Source: Zygnema cylindricum | Lineage: Eukaryota > Streptophyta > Zygnematophyceae > Zygnematales > Zygnemataceae | Assembly: GCA_037447655.1 (NCBI GenBank) | Contig: JBBHKE010002217.1 | Location: 86,950 to 150,949 of the forward strand | DNA length: 64,000 bases | Direction: 5' to 3' | Part shown: in pieces, positions 58,911 to 64,000 of the stretch | Layout: each line of letters starts with the position of its first letter | Position numbering within the stretch: the first letter of the stretch is position 1 | The notes under the pieces: generated by a model | Database searches by the model: none | What the model was told of the DNA's origin: nothing | What the model saw: only the letters and a program-made list of their open reading frames with translations | Made by a program: the position numbers and the translations under genes

Positions 58911-60571
58911 ACTGTTTGGTGTTTGTTTACTTTGGGTGTATCTTCCATGTAGGGACAATTCAGCTTAAAACTCATCGCTTTACTTCTTTTCAAATTGGGT
59001 TGTTTATTGCCGTATAGAATGCCCTGCAAGGTCCTAGATTTCAAAATCATTGAAATCATGCTATACGAACTGATTTCACCCTCAGTTAGAAGATCACTCA
59101 ATGTTGTTAGCGTTTGTTCTTGTTGTTAAAAAAACTACGACAAGCTTTATGAAAAGGCACGATGTTAAAAATCTAACCAAATGGAAAGAAATCAAAAGAA
59201 AACCCTACACAAATTGGAAAAACTCACACGATGTCAAAATGAAAATGAATAACAACATGAAAGAAACTAACAAGAAAAAAGAAAAGACATTTACAAACAC
59301 AAAGATAACAACTTGGTCGCAAACCTTGACAAAACACTACCATGGCAACTCCTTACAAAACTAAAAGCTCTAAAAGGAGAGGCAATGCAATACACCCCCC
59401 ATGTTAAGTGGAACATTCGGAGGGAGCTACATAAATAATGGCAACTCATAATCACAATAACAAGTTGGAAAAGGATGGAACCTTGCACAAGTTGTAAATC
59501 CATGAACGTACACTGATGATAAATTCTTGGAAATACATAAGAAGAAATAACTCCCACGACCCCCCCTCTTGAACGACGTTGACCTTGACTGTGGAGGAAA
59601 ATCATCCAAACGAACAACTAAAGCATCAACTATTTCCACTAGAGTTAGACTATGATCATCCATGTTGTACGAATAAACAATACTTGACCTATTTCTACCA
59701 CGGTTGAACGTACTGTATCAGCGAGCATTTATCACGCTCCGTAAAGCGCCGCTACTTTAACATGTTGGGTCGCCGGACTATAACTAAATGCAATAAGCAT
59801 AGGTGGAAGTTCTCGACATTCTTACTACAAGTTTATAGATTTTCACTACTTCAAACAAATTTATAGTTATACTTTCCTTATAGGTATGAAAATGATTTTC
59901 TCGCAATTAGGTGCAAAGTTAGTTATAATTAAGTTAATCTATAATAACTATACTATAATTGGACTATAATTGTAGATTTGATATCATATAGCAAAAACTA
60001 TATATTTACCAAATATATAGGATTATACTACTTACAATATGTTGGTGGTTAAATATTCAATTACCTATTACAGCTGGGAGAGTAGACAATAAAGTTGCAG
60101 ACCTAAAGGAGTTAGTACGGAAAAAGGCGAGGCTTCTTTCCCCTAGCTTGCGTTTATGTAGTTTAACCACACACTTCCTCCATTGCATGACTTATAAAAA
60201 GAACGATTCCAAAATAAATAAATGAATATCTTTGCATGAAATTTGGTGACAGGTCGAGAGTGAAAAGATAAAAAACAACATCATCCATGGCTTTTGCAAT
60301 GGCACAAAATTGCATATCGTCTACAATAGTCGCAAATTTAAATTGACGATTTTTCTTTTCAGACATTTGGCACTGTACAAATTATAGCATAGAACACCTC
60401 GCAAAACGCATACGCGATTTTTTCACCACAACTGCCCAGCGTTATTAACGTCAAATATGCATTAGTGTTGATATGAAAACATGATATATGATACTATCAT
60501 AGTACATGGAGACGTAGCATATTCTGGTACACTATTCTAAATAGTGTTCTTAACAGGTGACAGTCTTCATA
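58911..60571. other. Gene-free stretch distal to CSA
   Basis: No conserved domain is seen. On the - strand near 59575 a GTTCAAGAGGGGGGG run follows a short open frame (from 59663), which could be a polypurine tract of an unrecognised LTR element, but no LTR pair or domain supports it. The rest is AT-rich. Confidence 0.4.
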
Positions 60572-61121
60572 GCATAGTTCAAAAGTAGGTGAAAGTAGGC
60601 CCATACAATATGCCTATTGTATGCAAAACATACAATATGCCCTTAAGACCCATATTGTATTGGTCGAAAAATGAAAAAAAATAGTTACAGGGTTGAGTTG
60701 CACATCGATCGATAGAGAATTAAACGTCATGTCTAAATTTAAAAAAAAAATCGGACAAAAAAAAACAATTTCTGTGAGTTTTGAGGTAAAACTTTTTTAA
60801 ACCGTTAGATTCAGACGATCGGACGGTCTCTGATCAAAGTAGTGATCTAAGAAGATCACATGAACAGCCCATAATACAACTTACGATAGGACTATCTGTC
60901 ATATTAGCGTCTGCAATTTTCAACGTCCGCGTGTTTTAGTTCGCTAAAGAAATTCGTCCGTCGATGTGCGCTGAACTATGATCATACGTCAGATTCGTAC
61001 GTCCGTACAAGAGTGTCCACAACGAACACCCATAAAGTATGCCTACTCTACGCGAGTTTAGTGCCAAGTTTTGTGCGCCTACCAAAGGCCTACCATAAAA
61101 ACGCCTACTTTTGAACTATGC
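60572..61121. mobile_element. Inverted-repeat element with TTCATA target duplication (550 bp)
   Basis: The ends are GCATAGTTCAAAAGTAGG and its near-exact reverse complement CCTACTTTTGAACTATGC. TTCATA flanks both sides (60566-60571 and 61122-61127). There is no coding capacity. A 6-bp duplication does not fit the TA or TTA families elsewhere in the window, so this is a separate MITE family. Confidence 0.8.
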
Positions 61122-61127
61122 TTCATA

Positions 61128-61469
61128 GCCTATTCCCACCGGAGCATTTGATTTTCCGAAAACTCATCGGAAAACGTACACGCTTCGACGTCATCAAACA
61201 TAGGCGCGAAAACAAACCTGCAGTATTGAATGTTCGAAGGACGACGACGGTGGTTCAAAGTCCTGCAGTTGTTTCGCGAGTACAATGAACTAGCCGTACG
61301 GATGTTGTTTTGGCTACGTCAGCTTTTCGGCGAAATACGCGACTTTAACCCGACTTCAATATCCGACAATATTTTGAGGAAGCTCGTTTGTACGGTTTTC
61401 ATAGAAAGCCGTACATTATTCCAACGTCCGTCTGTTGCGGAAGTGATTTTTTTTCCCGTGGGAATAGGC
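61128..61469. mobile_element. Second inverted-repeat element (GCCTATTCCCAC ends), about 342 bp
   Basis: GCCTATTCCCAC at the left pairs with GTGGGAATAGGC at the right. It begins immediately after the TTCATA that ends the previous element's duplication. Its own target duplication is not clear. The open frames inside show no known domain. Confidence 0.5.
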
Positions 61470-61679
61470 CATGAGTGAAAAGATCGCCGTTCGACAAATA
61501 GAAAGAAAGTTTCGCACATACAAAAGATTTTAAAAGTTTCATATTATTTGCGACTCAAGACCCACGAACAAAAAAGGGCGTATTAAAAAAAAAAAAAAAA
61601 AAAAACAAAAATCACCAGAAAAACAAAAGTGGCGAAAATAAACAAACAACCAGCAAAATCCTGCTTTATCCAAGCTTTC

Positions 61680-62385
61680 TTCTTTCTTTTTACTTTCTCC
61701 TCTTTTTGATATTTCGCCCTCTTTAAACACAAAACATCAAACTAGCCTTTCTTTAACATTATTTCTTCCATTCATTCACCTTTTCTCCCTCCCTAACTGC
61801 CCTCCCACCTTCCCAATCTGCCCAACCTCCATCCCTCACACCTTCCTCCTCTCTCTCTCCCTCTATTCCTCCCTCAACATCCTTTTTTTCTCTCACCCTC
61901 CCTCTCCCTCCCTTCCTCCCTCACTCTCACAATCTGCCCACCCTCCTATTATCCCTCCCTCTCTCCCACTATCCCTCTCTCCCTAACTCTCTCCCTCATT
62001 CCCTCCTTTTATCTCTCGCCTCCCTCTCTTCCTCCCTCTCTCCCCCCTCCCTTCTTCCCTCCTTCCCTCCCAACCTGCTCTCCTTCCCTCTCAAACTGCC
62101 CTCCCTCCCTCCAAATCTAGCCTAACTCCTTCCCAATCTGCTTTCCCCTCCCTATCTCTTTCCCTCCCTCCTCTCTCTCACCCTCCTCTCCTTCCTCCCT
62201 CCCACCCTCCCTCCCTCTATTTTTCCCTCCCTTTCTCTCACTCTACCCCCCACTCTCTTCCTCTCCCTCCCTCTCCTCTCTCTCCCTCTCTCTCCCCCTC
62301 TACCACTCTCCTTCATCCCTTTTCTGCCCTCTTCCCCCCTCTCCCTCCCCCTCTCTCCCTCTCTCCCTTGATAAGAAGAGGAGTT
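61680..62385. repeat. Pyrimidine tract (CCCTCC/CTCTC), about 600-700 bp
   Basis: Almost pure C and T on the + strand, with CCCTCCCT and CTCTCTCC words but no fixed period. An A run at 61586-61605 lies just before it. There is no coding potential. Confidence 0.95.
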
Positions 62386-62469
62386 GATAAATATTTGGTC
62401 AAAACAGGCAAATATCTCTCCTTTTCCTCCTCCTCCTCCTTAGTTTCTATGTTGTGTTATCCTACTTTT

Positions 62470-63130
62470 TGTTGTTTTTGAAAAGTTAGTTTCGTGCGAA
62501 CACATCGTTTCGTGCGTACGCGATGTTTCGTGCGTACGCATTTACGCGATATATTGTGGAGGTTCGAAAGGATTTATGGATTGGGGAATTAAATGTACAC
62601 ATAAAATTAATGGAGTAATTGAGTGGCGCGAAATGTGAGAGGAAATGGACGGCGGATCGTGAAGCAATCCGACGTGTGATAATCGACGAAGATAAAATGG
62701 TACGTCGCACGTACGAAACATAATGCGACAGATGAAATTTATTACATGGGACGCCGCCGGTACGGAGCGTCGTATTTGACAGATGTACTTTAAGTTGTCG
62801 CTTATTGCGACATGCATTTATCGAAAATGACGTGTACCTTAAATGCGACAAGGCGCATTTATGACGAAGTACGTGATTTCGGTACGGACAGGAATTGGAT
62901 CGTACGAATTGATTTCGGCAAGTTGTTCGAGGTACAAGTGGAGGGCGGACGACGTCCGCCGATATTTTTAAGGGACCATATTGTTTTTTATGACACATTA
63001 TCTAGTGGACCGTACATATGCGATGTCGGTTCACTACGTGGACTTATCGACAAGTGACTAAGCAAGTTGTCACTTATGACGCGGATTTTTGGATGCGTCG
63101 GTGTAAATATTTGAAGCATCAATGTTTTGT
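62470..63130 (-). mobile_element. LTR related to the solo LTR at 14920 (reverse orientation, far end unresolved)
   Basis: The left end TGTTGTTTTTG is the reverse complement of the AAAACAACA end of the solo LTR. Reversed blocks match: AATATTTACACCGAC plus ATCCGC and CAACTTGCTTAGT (15546-15600 against 63107-63056), then CCGTACCGGCGGCG and GATCCGC-GTCCATTT. Homology fades beyond about 63130. An AACAACA at about 63781 could be the other end, but flanks do not match, so this may be an LTR of an element running off the window. Confidence 0.6.
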
Positions 63131-64000
63131 CTTATTTGAATTAATGATTTAGTGTTGATTAAAATAGTTATATTTTACGTGATTAATGAGGATATCGACA
63201 CTTTAATTTATGTGTCGTATTTGCAGACAAGTGTACGCTTACGATTGCTTGACTTTCAGGTGTACGCTTACGATTAGTTTGATTTAATGACAGTTACGTA
63301 ATTTACGTTGGTTATTTTGACACTTAGTGATTTGTTAACAGCTCACAAGTGTATATATAGATTTGAGCTTCATTAGAATAAATAATCAATGCTGGTTAGT
63401 AAAGTGGGGACCAAAGATGTAGTGTTTTAGGGTTGTCAATTAGGTCATGCACTTTGAATGATATAATGATTATTTGATTATACTTTTGTTTATGTGTGAT
63501 GCATTTGTGTGTTATTATTTATTTATGTTTTTATATATGTTTGATATGCATTGTTTATGCATTTGTCTTAGGGTTTGTTTATGTCGATTATTCCATCAAA
63601 CCTTAGATGTTGTCATAGGGTGTATTTATGTTGATTATTCCATGAAACCCTAGATGTTGTTTGTTGCGTCTGTGTACGCATATGGAGGATGCATTTCATA
63701 TGATTGTTCGTCGACCTATTTTTGCTTAGCTTCTTGCATGATAGTTTGGGTTGCTTCTGCGGTCTATTTTAGACCAAAGAACAACAGGTTATGGGCCTAC
63801 ACCCCATCTATCATATGTTAGGTTAAGTCGATGTAGGTTTTTGTCACACGCATTGTAGCGGGTTAATATTGTCCTTGCTGGTTGTATTGCAGTAATGGTG
63901 TCTGTGTACCCATGAGATCGGCCTTATCATAGTGTTGGTATGTGCCGAGTTTAATCTTGCATCGCCCCAAGGGTTAACTTAGTGACAGTGCCAAATGTCT
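63131..64000. other. Gene-free right end of the window
   Basis: AT-rich DNA with two near-copies of a stretch around GGGTTTGTTTATGTCGATTATTCC (about 63572 and 63618). It may be LTR U3 or internal DNA of the element starting at 62470. No coding frame or domain is recognised. Confidence 0.4.

Noticed and set aside
59427-59663. Possible retroelement end (VVRLDDFPPQSRSTSFKRGG plus a G-rich run)
   Set aside because: No domain or LTR pair supports it; kept only as a note in the gap description.

Overview
The window looks like nuclear DNA of a land plant: AT-rich, genes split by short GT-AG introns, Ty1/copia and hAT relics, many small inverted-repeat elements, and a plant-type CSA gene. I cannot name the species, and nothing here separates a seed plant from a non-seed plant. 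No rRNA, tRNA, CRISPR or bacterial feature was recognised. All similarity statements were made by eye within the window.

Layout. From 1 to about 50,900 the window is a degenerate tandem array built around a class 3 (GHSLG) lipase gene. Three lipase copies lie on the + strand: copy 1 (9090-13770) has all ten exons but a 1-base insertion in exon 9 before the catalytic His exon; copy 2 (17634-21323) lacks its first two exons; copy 3 (37386-42056) is intact, with ten exons and 495 codons plus stop deduced by splice phase. Copies 2 and 3 with their downstream DNA form a recent tandem duplication of about 20.73 kb period. Between lipases the same modules recur: a 3' flank (T), reversed copies of the lipase promoter/exon 1/intron 1 (cassettes I and II), a GC-richer segment (Y), a hAT transposase relic (BED finger plus DUF659), segment W, and a TTA-flanked inverted-repeat element that precedes the forward promoter and exon 1. 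A fourth promoter/exon 1 (50413-50506) leads to no lipase body.

Unit C carries a nested insertion at 26,955-36,703: a TTA element contains a second terminal-inverted-repeat element, which contains a composite flanked by 266-bp direct repeats. The composite holds an inverted copy of the Y-hAT-cassette II block fused to the 5' half of a copia element (LTR, gag, protease, integrase N-terminus, - strand), butted against a copia 3' half (reverse transcriptase, RNase H, LTR, + strand).

From 51,941 to 58,490 on the - strand lies a complete nine-exon gene for the WD40 protein CSA/ERCC8 (470 aa), the substrate receptor of the CUL4-DDB1 ligase in transcription-coupled repair. A 30-bp minisatellite starts 70 bp upstream of its start codon. 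The remaining 5.5 kb has no recognisable gene; it holds two inverted-repeat elements, a roughly 600-bp pyrimidine tract, and an LTR related to a solo LTR at 14,920-16,008.
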